Shown here in pieces: positions 1-11,579 of a DNA stretch of 64,000 nt. The position numbers were made by a program, and so were the translations under genes. The notes beneath the pieces were generated by a model, which was given only the letters and a program-made list of their open reading frames with translations, searched no databases and was not told the DNA's origin. The stretch lies in NCBI GenBank assembly GCA_034231615.1, contig CM067306.1, positions 45,080,094 to 45,144,093 on the forward strand, written 5' to 3'. Each line of letters starts with the position of its first letter. The stretch's first letter is position 1. The stretch is from Meghimatium bilineatum. Its lineage: Eukaryota > Mollusca > Gastropoda > Stylommatophora > Philomycidae.

Positions 1-7
1 ATTGGGT

Positions 8-67
8 GTATTGCAGTTTAGTACGCCAAAACTCGTTGTATTCTGGCATATTAATCACAAATTCATT
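8..67 (+). repeat. Subrepeat A (60 bp, two ~30-bp halves)
   Basis: The consensus of A divides into halves of 30 bp beginning GTATTGCAG and GTATTCTGG. Aligned without gaps the two consensus halves agree at about 19 of 30 positions by hand count. That is well above chance and supports descent from a shorter unit. The second half varies between GGCATATTACTCAC, GGGATATTACTCAC and GGCACATTACTCAC, and these forms help to tell monomer types apart. Confidence 0.8.
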
Positions 68-127
68 GCACTGAAGCTTACTACATTAGAATTGAGTGTA
101 TTCTAGCCTATTATACATGATTTCGTT
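68..127 (+). repeat. Subrepeat B (60 bp, carries the HindIII site)
   Basis: B aligns with A over its full 60 bp. Its consensus halves (GTACTGAAGC... and GTATTCTGGCC...) agree at about 18 of 30 positions by hand count. It holds the AAGCTT hexamer in most monomers. Variants that destroy it (AAACTT, AAGCGT, AAGATT) belong to particular HOR positions. Both families of one-base loss in this window fall in B: one near its start (GTATGAAG for GTACTGAAG), one near its end (GATACG for GATTTCG). Confidence 0.8.
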
Positions 128-178
128 GTAGTGCAGCTTAATACTTCAGAACTCTGGCGTATTACACACGAATTATGA
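128..178 (+). repeat. Subrepeat C (51 bp, shortened relative to A and B)
   Basis: C aligns with B but lacks about 9 bp in the middle, where B has the end of its first half and the GTATT that opens its second half. The result is 51 rather than 60 bp. The second half, CTGGCGTATTACACACGAA, still matches CTGGCCTATTACACATGAT of B closely. C is the most variable part: GTAGTGCAG, GTACTGCAG, GTATGGCACC, TGCAGCATAATGCG and TGCAGCTTTATACG forms recur at fixed HOR positions. Confidence 0.8.
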
Positions 179-3100
179 GTATTGCAGTTTAGTAAGCTAA
201 AACTCGTTGTATTCTGGCATATTACTCACAGATTCATTGTACTGAAGCTTACTACACTAGAATTGAGTGTTTTCTGGCCTATTGCACATGATTTCGTTGT
301 ACTGCAGCTTAATACGTCAGAACACTGGCGTATTACACACAAATTGGGTGTATTGCAGTTTAGTACGCCAAAACTCGTTGTATTCTGGCATATTACTCAC
401 AAATTGGGTGTATGAAGCTTACTACACTAGAATTGAGTGTTTTCTGGCCTATTGCACATGATTTCGTTGTAATGCAGCTTAATACGTCAGAACACTGGCG
501 TATTACACACAAATTGGGTGTATTGCAGTTTAGTACGCCAAAACTCGTTGTATTCTGGCATATTACTCACAAATTGAGTGTACCGAAGCTTACTACACTA
601 GAATTGTGTGTATTCTGGCCTATTGCACATGATTCCGTTGTACTGCAGCTTAATACGTCAGAACACTGGCGTATTACACAAGAATTGGGTGTATTGCAGT
701 TTAGTACGCCAAAACTCGTTGTATTCTGGGATATTACTCACAAATTCATTGTACTGAAGCTTACTACACTAGAATTGAGTGTATTCTGGCCTATAACACA
801 TGATTTCGTTGTATGGCACCTTAATACTGCAGATCACTGGCGTATTAAACACGAATTGGGTGTATTGCAGTTTAGTACGCCAAAAATCGTTGTATTCTGG
901 GATATTACTCACATATTCATTGTACTGAAGCTTACTACACTAGAATTGAGTGTATTCTGGCCTATTGCACATGATTTCGTTGTATTGCAGCTTAATGCGT
1001 CAGAACACTGGCGTATCACATACGAATTGGGTGTATTACAGTTTAGTACGCCACAACTGGTTGTATTCTGGCACATTACTCACAAATTCATTGTACTGAA
1101 GCTTACTACACTAGAATTGAGTGTATTATGGCCTATAACACTCGAATTCGTTGTATGGCACCTTAATACTGCAGATCACTGGAGTATTAAACACGAATTG
1201 GGTGTGTTGCAGTTTAGTACGACAAATCTCGTTGTATTCTGGGATATTACTCACAAATTCATTGTACTGAAGCTTACTACACTAGAATTGAGTGTATTCT
1301 GGCCTATTACACATGATTTCGTTGTATTGCAGCTTAATACGTCAGAACACTGGCGTATCACATACGAATTGGGTGTATTGCAGTTTAGTACGCCACATCT
1401 GGTTGTATTCTGGCACATTACTCGCAAATTCATTGTACTGAAGCTTACAACACTAGAATTGAGTGTATTCTGGTCCATTACACATGATTTCGTTGTATTT
1501 CAGCTTAATACTTCAGAACACTGGCGTATTAAACACGAATTGGGAGTATTGCAGTTTAGTACGCCAAAACTCGTTGTATTCTGGCATATTAATCACAAAT
1601 TCATTGCACTGAAGCTTATTACACTAGAATTGAGTGTATACTGGCCCATTGCACATGATTTCGTTGTACTGCAGCTTAATACGTCAGAACACTGGCGTAT
1701 TACACAAGAATTGGGTGTATTGCAGTTTAGTACGCCAAAACTCGTTGTATTCTGGGAAATTACTCACAACTTCATTGTACTGAAGCTTACTACACTAGAA
1801 ATGAGTGTATTCTAGCCTTTTACACATGCTTTCGTTGTAGTGCAGCTTAATACTTCAGAACTCTGGCGTATTACACAAGAATTGGGTGTATTGCAGTTTA
1901 GTACGCCAAAACTCGTTGTATTCTGGGATATTACTCACAAATTCATTGTACTGAAGCTTACTACACTAGAATTGAGTGTATTCTAGCCGATTACACATGA
2001 TTTCGTTGTAGTGCAGCTTAATACTTCAGAACACTGGCGTATTACACAAGAATTGGGTGTATTTCAGTTTATTACGCCAAAACTCGTTGTATTCTGGGAT
2101 ATTACTCACAAATTCATTGTACTGAAGCTTACTACACTAGAATTGAGTGTATTCTAGCCTATTACACATGATTTCGTTGTAGTGCAGCTTAATACTTCAG
2201 AACTCTGACGTATTACACACACATTGGGTGTATTGCAGTTTAGTACGCCAAAACTCGTTGTATTCTGGCATATTAATCACAAATTCATTGCACTGAAGCT
2301 TACTACATTAGAATTGAGTGTATTCTAGCCTATTATACATGATTTCGTTGTAGTGCAGATTAATACTTCAGAACTCTGGCGTATTACACACGAATTATGA
2401 GTATTGCAGTTTAGTAAGCTAAAACTCGTTGTATTCTGGCATATTACTCACAGATTCATTGTACTGAAGCTTACTACACTAGAATTGAGTGTTTTCTGGC
2501 CTATTGCACATGATTTCGTTGTACTGCAGCTTAATACGTCAGAACACTGGCGTATTACACACAAATTGGGTGTATTGCAGTTTAGTACGCCAAAACTCGT
2601 TGTATTCTGGCATATTACTCACAAATTGGGTGTATGAAGCTTACTACACTAGAATTGAGTGTTTTCTGGCCTATTGCACATGATTTCGTTGTAATGCAGC
2701 TTAATACGTCAGAACTCTGGCGTATTACACACAAATTGGGTGTATTGCAGTTTAGTACCCCAAAACTCGTTGTATTCTGGCATATTACTCACAAATTGAG
2801 TGTACTGAAGCTTACTACACTAGAATTGTGTGTATTCTGGCCTATTGCACATGATTCCGTTGTACTGCAGCTTAATACGTCAGAACACTGGCGTATTACA
2901 CAAGAATTGGGTGTATTGCAGTTTAGTACGCCAAAACTCGTTGTATTCTGGGATATTACTCACAAATTCATTGTACTGAAGCTTACTACACTAGAATTGA
3001 GTGTATTCTAGCCGATTACACATGATTTCGTTGTAGTGCAGCTTAATACTTCAGAACTCTGGCGTATTACACACAAATTGGGTGTATTGCAGTTTAGTAA

Positions 3101-3254
3101 GCTAAAACTCGTTGTATTCTGGCATATTACTCACAAATTCATTGTACTGAAGCTTACTACACTAGAATTGAGTGTTTTCTGGCCTATTGCACATGATTTC
3201 GTTGTACTGCAGCTTAATACGTCAGAACACTGGCGTATTACACACAAATTAGGT

Positions 3255-3300
3255 GTATTGCCTTTAAGTACGCCAAAACTCGTATTCTGGGATATTACTC
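3255..3300 (+). other. Private 3-bp loss and local scramble
   Basis: Here ACTCGTATTCTGG stands for the usual ACTCGTTGTATTCTGG, a loss of 3 bp. Some 25 bp before it TTGCCTTTAAGTACG stands for TTGCAGTTTAGTACG. It is the only indel in the window that is not part of a recurrent marker series and was not copied on. The two changes so close together suggest one local event. Confidence 0.85.
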
Positions 3301-3928
3301 ACAAATTCATTGTACTGACGCTTACTACACTAGAATTGAGTGTATTCTGGCCTATTACACATGGTTTCGTTGTATTGCAGCTTAATACTTCAGAACACTG
3401 GCGTATTAAACACGAATTGGGTGTATTGCAGTTTAGTACTCTAAAACTCGTTGTATTCTGGCATATTACTCACAAATTGTGTGTACTGAAGCTTACTACA
3501 CTAGAATTGAGTCTATTCTGGCCTATTGCACATGATTTCGTTGTAGTGCAGCTTAATACTTCAGAACACTGGTGTATTACACAAGAATTGGGTGTATTGC
3601 AGTTTAGTACGCCAAAAATCGTTGTATTCTGGCATATTACTCACAAATTGGGTGTACTGAAGCTTACTACACTAGAATTGAGTGTATTCTGGCCTATTGC
3701 ACATGATTTCGTTGTAGTGCAGCTTAATACTTCAGAACACTGGCGTATTACACAAGAATTGGGTGTATTTCAGTTTATTACGCCAAAACTCGTTGTATTC
3801 TGGGATATTACTCACAAATTCATTGTACTGAAGCTTACTACACTAGAATTGAGTGTATTCTAGCCTATTACACATGATTTCGTTGTAGTGCAGCTTAATA
3901 CTTCAGAACTCTGACGTATTACACACAC

Positions 3929-5797
3929 ATTGGGTGTATTGCAGTTTAGTACGCCAAAACTCGTTGTATTCTGGCATATTAATCACAAATTCATTGCACT
4001 GAAGCTTACTACATTAGAATTGAGTGTATTCTAGCCTATTATACATGATTTCGTTGTAGTGCAGCTTAATACTTCAGAACTCTGGCGTATTACACACGAA
4101 TTATGAGTATTGCAGTTTAGTAAGCTAAAACTCGTTGTATTCTGGCATATTACTCACAGATTCATTGTACTGAAGCTTACTACATTAGAATTGAGTGTTT
4201 TCTGGCCTATTGCACATGATTTCGTTGTACTGCAGCTTAATACGTCAGAACACTGGCGTATTACACACAAATTGGGTGTATTGCAGTTTAGTACGCCAAA
4301 ACTCGTTGTATTCTGGCATATTACTCACAAATTGGGTGTATGAAGCTTACTACACTAGAATTGAGTGTTTTCTGGCCTATTGCACATGATTTCGTTGTAA
4401 TGCAGCTTAATACGTCAGAACACTGGCGTATTACACACAAATTGGGTGTATTGCAGTTTAGTACGCCAAAACTCGTTGTATTCTGGCATATTACTCACAA
4501 ATTGAGTGTACCGAAGCTTACTACACTAGAATTGTGTGTATTCTGGCCTATTGCACATGATTCCGTTGTACTGCAGCTTAATACGTCAGAACACTGGCGT
4601 ATTACACAAGAATTGGGTGTATTGCAGTTTAGTACGCCAAAACTCGTTGTATTCTGGGATATTACTCACAAATTCATTGTACTGAAGCTTACTACACTAG
4701 AATTGAGTGTATTCTGGCCTATAACACATGATTTCGTTGTATGGCACCTTAATACTGCAGATCACTGGCGTATTAAACACGAATTGGGTGTATTGCAGTT
4801 TAGTACGCCAAAAATCGTTGTATTCTGGGATATTACTCACATATTCATTGTACTGAAGCTTACTACACTAGAATTGACTGTATTCTGGCCTATTGCACAT
4901 GATTTCGTTGTATTGCAGCTTAATGCGTCAGAACACTGGCGTATCACATACGAATTGGGTGTATTACAGTTTAGTACGCCACAACTGGTTGTATTCTGGC
5001 ACATTACTCACAAATTCATTGTACTGAAGCTTACTACACTAGAATTGAGTGTATTATGGCCTATAACACTCGAATTCGTTGTATGGCACCTTAATACTGC
5101 AGATCACTGGAGTATTAAACACGAATTGGGTGTGTTGCAGTTTAGTACGACAAATCTCGTTGTATTCTGGGATATTACTCACAAATTCATTGTACTGAAG
5201 CTTACTACACTAGAATTGAGTGTATTCTGGCCTATTACACATGATTTCGTTGTATTGCAGCTTAATACGTCAGAACACTGGCGTATCACATACGAATTGG
5301 GTGTATTGCAGTTTAGTACGCCACATCTGGTTGTATTCTGGCACATTACTCGCAAATTCATTGTACTGAAGCTTACAACACTAGAATTGAGTGTATTCTG
5401 GTCCATTACACATGATTTCGTTGTATTTCAGCTTAATACTTCAGAACACTGGCGTATTAAACACGAATTGGGAGTATTGCAGTTTAGTACGCCAAAACTC
5501 GTTGTATTCTGGCATATTAATCACAAATTCATTGCACTGAAGCTTACTACACTAGAATTGAGTGTATACTGGCCCATTGCACATGATTTCGTTGTACTGC
5601 AGCTTAATACGTCAGAACACTGGCGTATTACACAAGAATTGGGTGTATTGCAGTTTAGTACGCCAAAACTCGTTGTATTCTGGGAAATTACTCACAACTT
5701 CATTGTACTGAAGCTTACTACACTAGAATTGAGTGTATTCTAGCCTTTTACACATGCTTTCGTTGTAGTGCAGCTTAATACTTCAGAACTCTGGCGT
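3929..5797 (+). repeat. HOR unit of 23 monomers, copy 2, partial (about 11 monomers)
   Basis: This stretch matches 1-1869 at an offset of 3928 bp with only scattered substitutions seen by eye, for example ACATTAG against ACACTAG near 4184 and GACTGTA against GAGTGTA near 4877. The match stops close to 5797, where copy 1 has ACACAAGAATTGGG and this copy has ACACAAATTAGG. Beyond that point the array is a mosaic of earlier segments. Confidence 0.88.
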
Positions 5798-7135
5798 ATT
5801 ACACACAAATTAGGTGTATTGCAGTTTAGTACTCTAAAACTCGTTGTATTCTGGCATATTACTCACAAATTGGGTGTACTGAAGCTTACTACACTAGAAT
5901 TGAGTCTATTCTGGCCTATTGCACATGATTTCGTTATAGTGCAGCTTAATACTTCAGAACACTGGTGTATTACACAAGAATTGGGTGTATTGCAGTTTAG
6001 TACGCCAAAAATCGTTGTATTCTGGCATATTACTCACAAATTGGGTGTACTGAAGCTTACTACACTAGAATTGAGTGTTTTCTGGCCTATTGCACATGAT
6101 TTCGTTGTAATGCAGCTTAATACGTCAGAACACTGGCGTATTACACACAAATTGGGTGTATTGCAGTTTAGTACGCCAAAACTCGTTGTATTCTGGCATA
6201 TTACTCACAAATTGAGTGTACCGAAGCTTACTACACTAGAATTGTGTGTATTCTGGCCTATTGCACATGATTCCGTTGTACTGCAGCTTAATACGTCAGA
6301 ACACTGGCGTATTACACAAGAATTGGGTGTATTGCAGTTTAGTACGCCAAAACTCGTTGTATTCTGGGATATTACTCACAAATTCATTGTACTGAAGCTT
6401 ACTACACTAGAATTGAGTGTATTCTGGCCTATAACACATGATTTCGTTGTATGGCACCTTAATACTGCAGATCACTGGCGTATTAAACACGAATTGGGTG
6501 TATTGCAGTTTAGTACGCCAAAAATCGTTGTATTCTGGGATATTACTCACATATTCATTGTACTGAAGCTTACTACACTAGAATTGAGTGTATTCTGGCC
6601 TATTGCACATGATTTCGTTGTATTGCAGCTTAATGCGTCAGAACACTGGCGTATCACATACGAATTGGGTGTATTACAGTTTAGTACGCCACAACTGGTT
6701 GTATTCTGGCACATTACTCACAAATTCATTGTACTGAAGCTTACAACACTAGAATTGAGTGTATTCTGGTCCATTACACATGATTTCGTTGTATTTCAGC
6801 TTAATACTTCAGAACACTGGCGTATTAAACACGAATTGGGAGTATTGCAGTTTAGTACGCCAAAACTCGTTGTATTCTGGCATATTAATCACAAATTCAT
6901 TGCACTGAAGCTTACTACACTAGAATTGAGTGTATACTGGCCCATTGCACATGATTTCGTTGTACTGCAGCTTAATACGTCAGAACACTGGCGTATTACA
7001 CAAGAATTGGGTGTATTGCAGTTTAGTACGCCAAAACTCGTTGTATTCTGGGATATTACTCACAACTTCATTGTACTGAAGCTTACTACACTAGAATTGA
7101 GTGTATTCTAGCCTTTTACACATGCTTTCGTTGTA
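5798..7135 (+). repeat. Mosaic of earlier HOR segments (about 8 monomers)
   Basis: Three offsets describe this stretch. From 5798 to about 6060 it resembles 3405-3667 (offset 2393). From about 6064 to 6740 it resembles 4354-5030 (offset 1710, ten monomers; shared GTAATGCAG at 6106 and 4396). From about 6750 to 7135 it resembles 5382-5767 (offset 1368, eight monomers). The change from 1710 to 1368 equals loss of two monomers relative to the earlier copy. All joins keep the 171-bp register, as unequal crossover or conversion between homologous monomers would. Confidence 0.75.
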
Positions 7136-9528
7136 GTGCAGCTTAATACTTCAGAACTCTGGCGTATTACACACAAATTAGGTGTATTGCAGTTTAGTAC
7201 TCTAATACTCGTTGTATTCTGGCATATTACTCACAAATTGGGTGTACTGAAGCTTACTACACTAGAATTGAGTCTATTCTGGCCTATTGCACATGATTTC
7301 GTTGTAGTGCAGCTTAATACTTCAGAACACTGGTGTATTACACAAGAATTGGGTGTATTGCAGTTTAGTACGCCAAAAATCGTTGTATTCTGGCATATTA
7401 CTCACAAATTGGGTGTACTGAAGCTTACTACACTAGAATTGAGTGTATTCTGGCCTATTTCACATGATTTCGTTGTAGTGCAGCTTAATACTTCAGAACA
7501 CTGGCGTATTACACAAGAATTGGGTGTATTTCAGTTTATTACGCCAAAACTCGTTGTATTCTGGGATATTACTCACAAATTCATTGTACTGAAGCTTACT
7601 ACACTAGAATTTAGTGTATTCTAGCCTATTACACATGATTTCGTTGTAGTGCAGCTTAATACTTCAGAACTCTGACGTATTACACACACATTGGGTGTAT
7701 TGCAGTTTAGTACACCAAAACTCGTTGTATTCTGGCATATTACTCACAAATTGGGTGTATGAAGCTTACTACACTAGAATTGAGTGTATTCTGGCCTATT
7801 GCACATTATTCCGTTGTACTGCAGCTTAATACGTCAGAACATTGGCGTATTACACAAGAATTGGGTGTATTGCAGTTTAGTACGCCAAAACTCGTTGTAT
7901 TCTGGGATATTACTCACAAATTCATTGTACTGAAGCTTACTACAGTAGAATTGAGTGTATTCTGGCCTATTACACATGATTTCGTTGTATTGCAGCTTAA
8001 TACTTCAGAACACTGGCGTATTAAACACGAATTGGGAGTATTGCAGTTTAGTAAGCTAAAACTCGTTGTATTCTGGCATATTACTCACAAATTCATTGTA
8101 CTGAAGCTTACTACACTAGTATTGAGTGTATTCTGGCCTATTACACGTGATTTCGTTGTAGTGCAGCTTAATACTTCAGAACTCTGGCGTATTACACACA
8201 AATTGGGTGTATTGCAGTTTAGTACGCTAAAACTCGTTGTATTCTGGCATATTACTCACAAATTGAGTGTACCGAAGCTTACTACACTAGAATTGTGTGT
8301 ATTCTGGCCTATTGCACATGATTCCGTTGTACTGCAGCTTAATACGTCAGAACACTGGCGTATTACACAAGAATTGGGTGTATTGCAGTTTAGTACGCCA
8401 AAACTCGTTGTATTCTGGGATATTACTCACAAATTCATTGTACTGAAGCTTACTACACTAGAATTGAGTGTATTCTGGCCTATAACACATGATTTCGTTG
8501 TATGGCACCTTAATACTGCAGATCACTGGCGTATTAAACACGAATTGGGTGTATTGCAGTTTAGTACGCCAAAAATCGTTGTATTCTGGGATATTACTCA
8601 CATATTCATTGTACTGAAGCTTACTACACTAGAATTGAGTGTATTCTGGCCTATTGCACATGATTTCGTTGTATTGCAGCTTAATGCGTCAGAACACAGG
8701 CGTATCACATACGAATTGGGTGTATTACAGTTTAGTACGCCACAACTGGTTGTATTCTGGCACATTACTCACAAATTCATTGTACTGAAGCTTACTACAC
8801 CAGAATTGAGTGTATTATGGCCTATAACACTCGAATTCGTTGTATGGCACCTTAATACTGCAGATCACTGGAGTATTAAACACGAATTGGGTGTGTTGCA
8901 GTTTAGTACGACAAAACTCGTTGTATTCTGGGATATTACTCACAAATTCATTGTACTGAAGCTTACTACACTAGAATTGAGTGTATTCTGGCCTATTACA
9001 CATGATTTCGTTGTATTGCAGCTTAATACGTCAGAACACTGGCGTATCACATACGAATTGGGTGTATTGCAGTTTAGTACGCCACATCTGGTTGTATTCT
9101 GGCACATTACTCGCAAATTCATTGTACTGAAGCTTACTACACTAGAATTGAGTGTATTCTGGTCCATTACACATGATTTCGTTGTATTTCAGCTTAATAC
9201 TTCAGAACACTGGCGTATTAAACACGAATTGGGAGTATTGCAGTTTAGTACGCCAAAACTCGTTGTATTCTGGCATATTAATCACAAATTCATTGCACTG
9301 AAGCTTACTACACTAGAATTGAGTGTATACTGGCCCATTGCACATGATTTCGTTGTACTGCAGCTTAATACGTCAGAACACTGGCGTATTACACAAGAAT
9401 TGGGTGTATTGCAGTTTAGTACGCCAAAACTCGTTGTATTCTGGGATATTACTCACAACTTCATTGTACTGAAGCTTACTACACTAGAATTGAGTGTATT
9501 CTAGCCTTTTACACATGCTTTCGTTGTA
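7136..9528 (+). repeat. HOR 14-mer, copy 1
   Basis: The unit is 2393 bp (14 x 171 minus 1), with its one-base loss at GTATGAAG near 7758. Its first 489 bp contain GTACTCTAATACTCG and the ATTTCAGTTTATTACGCC variants. This opening recurs, with the same translation, at 9529, 11580, 13118, 14656 and 17049. The 14-mer differs from the 9-mer form by five extra monomers in its middle, carrying GTATGGCACC and CTAATACTGCAGATC variants. Confidence 0.9.
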
Positions 9529-11579
9529 GTGCAGCTTAATACTTCAGAACTCTGGCGTATTACACACAAATTAGGTGTATTGCAGTTTAGTACTCTAATA
9601 CTCGTTGTATTCTGGCATATTACTCACAAATTGGGTGTACTGAAGCTTACTACACTAGAATTGAGTCTATTCTGGCCTATTGCACATGATTTCGTTGTAG
9701 TGCAGCTTAATACTTCAGAACACTGGTGTATTACACAAGAATTGGGTGTATTGCAGTTTAGTACGCCAAAAATCGTTGTATTCTGGCATATTACTCACAA
9801 ATTGGGTGTACTGAAGCTTACTACACTAGAATTGAGTGTATTCTGGCCTATTTCACATGATTTCGTTGTAGTGCAGCTTAATACTTCAGAACACTGGCGT
9901 ATTACACAAGAATTGGGTGTATTTCAGTTTATTACGCCAAAACTCGTTGTATTCTGGGATATTACTCACAAATTCATTGTACTGAAGCTTACTACACTAG
10001 AATTTAGTGTATTCTAGCCTATTACACATGATTTCGTTGTAGTGCAGCTTAATACTTCAGAACTCTGACGTATTACACACACATTGGGTGTATTGCAGTT
10101 TAGTACACCAAAACTCGTTGTATTCTGGCATATTACTCACAAATTGGGTGTATGAAGCTTACTACACTAGAATTGAGTGTATTCTGGCCTATTGCACATG
10201 ATTCCGTTGTACTGCAGCTTAATACGTCAAAACATTGGCGTATTACACAAGAATTGGGTGTATTGCAGTTTAGTACGCCAAAACTCGTTGTATTCTGGGA
10301 TATTACTCACAAATTCATTGTACTGAAGCTTACTACACTAGAATTGAGTGTATTCTGGCCTATTACACATGATTTCGTTGTATTGCAGCTTAATACTTCA
10401 GAACACTGGCGTATTAAACACGAATTGGGAGTATTGCAGTTTAGTAAGCTAAAACTCGTTGTATTCTGGCATATTACTCACAAATTCATTGTACTGAAGC
10501 TTACTACACTAGAATTGAGTGTATTCTGGCCTATTGCACATGATTTCGTTGTACTGCAGCTTAATACGTCAGAACACTGGCGTATCACATACGAATTGGG
10601 TGTATTACAGTTTAGTACGCCACAACTGGTTGTATTCTGGCACATTACTCACAAATTCATTGTACTGAAGCTTACAACACTAGAATTGAGTGTATTCTGG
10701 TCCATTACACATGATTTCGTTGTATTTCAGCTTAATACTTCAGAACACTGGCGTATTAAACACGAATTGGGAGTATTGCAGTTTAGTACGCCAAAACTCG
10801 TTGTATTCTGGCATATTAATCACAAATTCATTGCACTGAAGCTTACTACACTAGAATTGAGTGTATACTGGCCCATTGCACATGATTTCGTTGTACTGCA
10901 GCTTAATACGTCAGAACACTGGCGTATTACACAAGAATTGGGTGTATTGCAGTTTAGTACGCCAAAACTCGTTGTATTCTGGGATATTACTCACAACTTC
11001 ATTGTACTGAAGCTTACTACACTAGAATTGAGTGTATTCTGGCCTATTACACATGATTTCGTTGTATTGCAGCTTAATACGTCAGAACACTGGCGTATCA
11101 CATACGAATTGGGTGTATTGCAGTTTAGTACGCCACATCTGGTTGTATTCTGGCACATTACTCGCAAATTCATTGTACTGAAGCTTACTACACTAGAATT
11201 GAGTGTATTCTGGTCCATTACACATGATTTCGTTGTATTTCAGCTTAATACTTCAGAACACTGGCGTATTAAACACGAATTGGGAGTATTGCAGTTTAGT
11301 ACGCCAAAACTCGTTGTATTCTGGCATATTAATCACAAATTCATTGCACTGAAGCTTACTACACTAGAATTGAGTGTATACTGGCCCATTGCACATGATT
11401 TCGTTGTACTGCAGCTTAATACGTCAGAACACTGGCGTATTACACAAGAATTGGGTGTATTGCAGTTTAGTACGCCAAAACTCGTTGTATTCTGGGATAT
11501 TACTCACAACTTCATTGTACTGAAGCTTACTACACTAGAATTGAGTGTATTCTAGCCTTTTACACATGCTTTCGTTGTA
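9529..11579 (+). repeat. HOR 12-mer variant
   Basis: The unit is 2051 bp (12 x 171 minus 1; loss near 10151). It equals the 9-mer form plus three monomers. The extra monomers come from an internal tandem repeat with a 513-bp step, for example the CTTACAACAC at 10671 and its partner CTTACTACAC at 11184. The opening 489 bp is shared with the other units of this family. Confidence 0.9.

Larger units (their letters stand above)
8..178 (+). repeat. First complete 171-bp monomer, used as reference
   Basis: Reference monomer showing the internal layout: part A 8-67 (60 bp), part B 68-127 (60 bp) and part C 128-178 (51 bp); the next monomer begins at 179. Part A starts GTATTGCAGTTTAGTACGCC, part B usually GTACTGAAGCTTACTAC, part C GTAYTGCAGCTTAATAC. 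This copy has GCACTG instead of GTACTG at the start of B and a TAG in place of TGG in the second half of B, both recurrent variants of the array. The choice of phase is arbitrary; any rotation would describe the repeat equally well. Confidence 0.95.
1..3928 (+). repeat. HOR unit of 23 monomers, copy 1 (13-mer + 10-mer)
   Basis: The unit is 3928 bp, which is 23 x 171 minus 5: two one-base losses (near 411 and 2633) and one 3-bp loss near 3287. It falls into a 13-mer (1-2222) and a 10-mer (2223-3928) that open with the same string, including ATATTAATCACAAATTC and a TACATTAGAA variant. The stretch 182-461 reappears at 2404-2683 and 4110-4389 with the same translation. Copy 2 starts at 3929. Confidence 0.9.

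Noticed and set aside
8-178. Primate alpha satellite, suggested by the 171-bp length
   Set aside because: The sequence does not resemble the alpha satellite consensus as I know it; only the length agrees.
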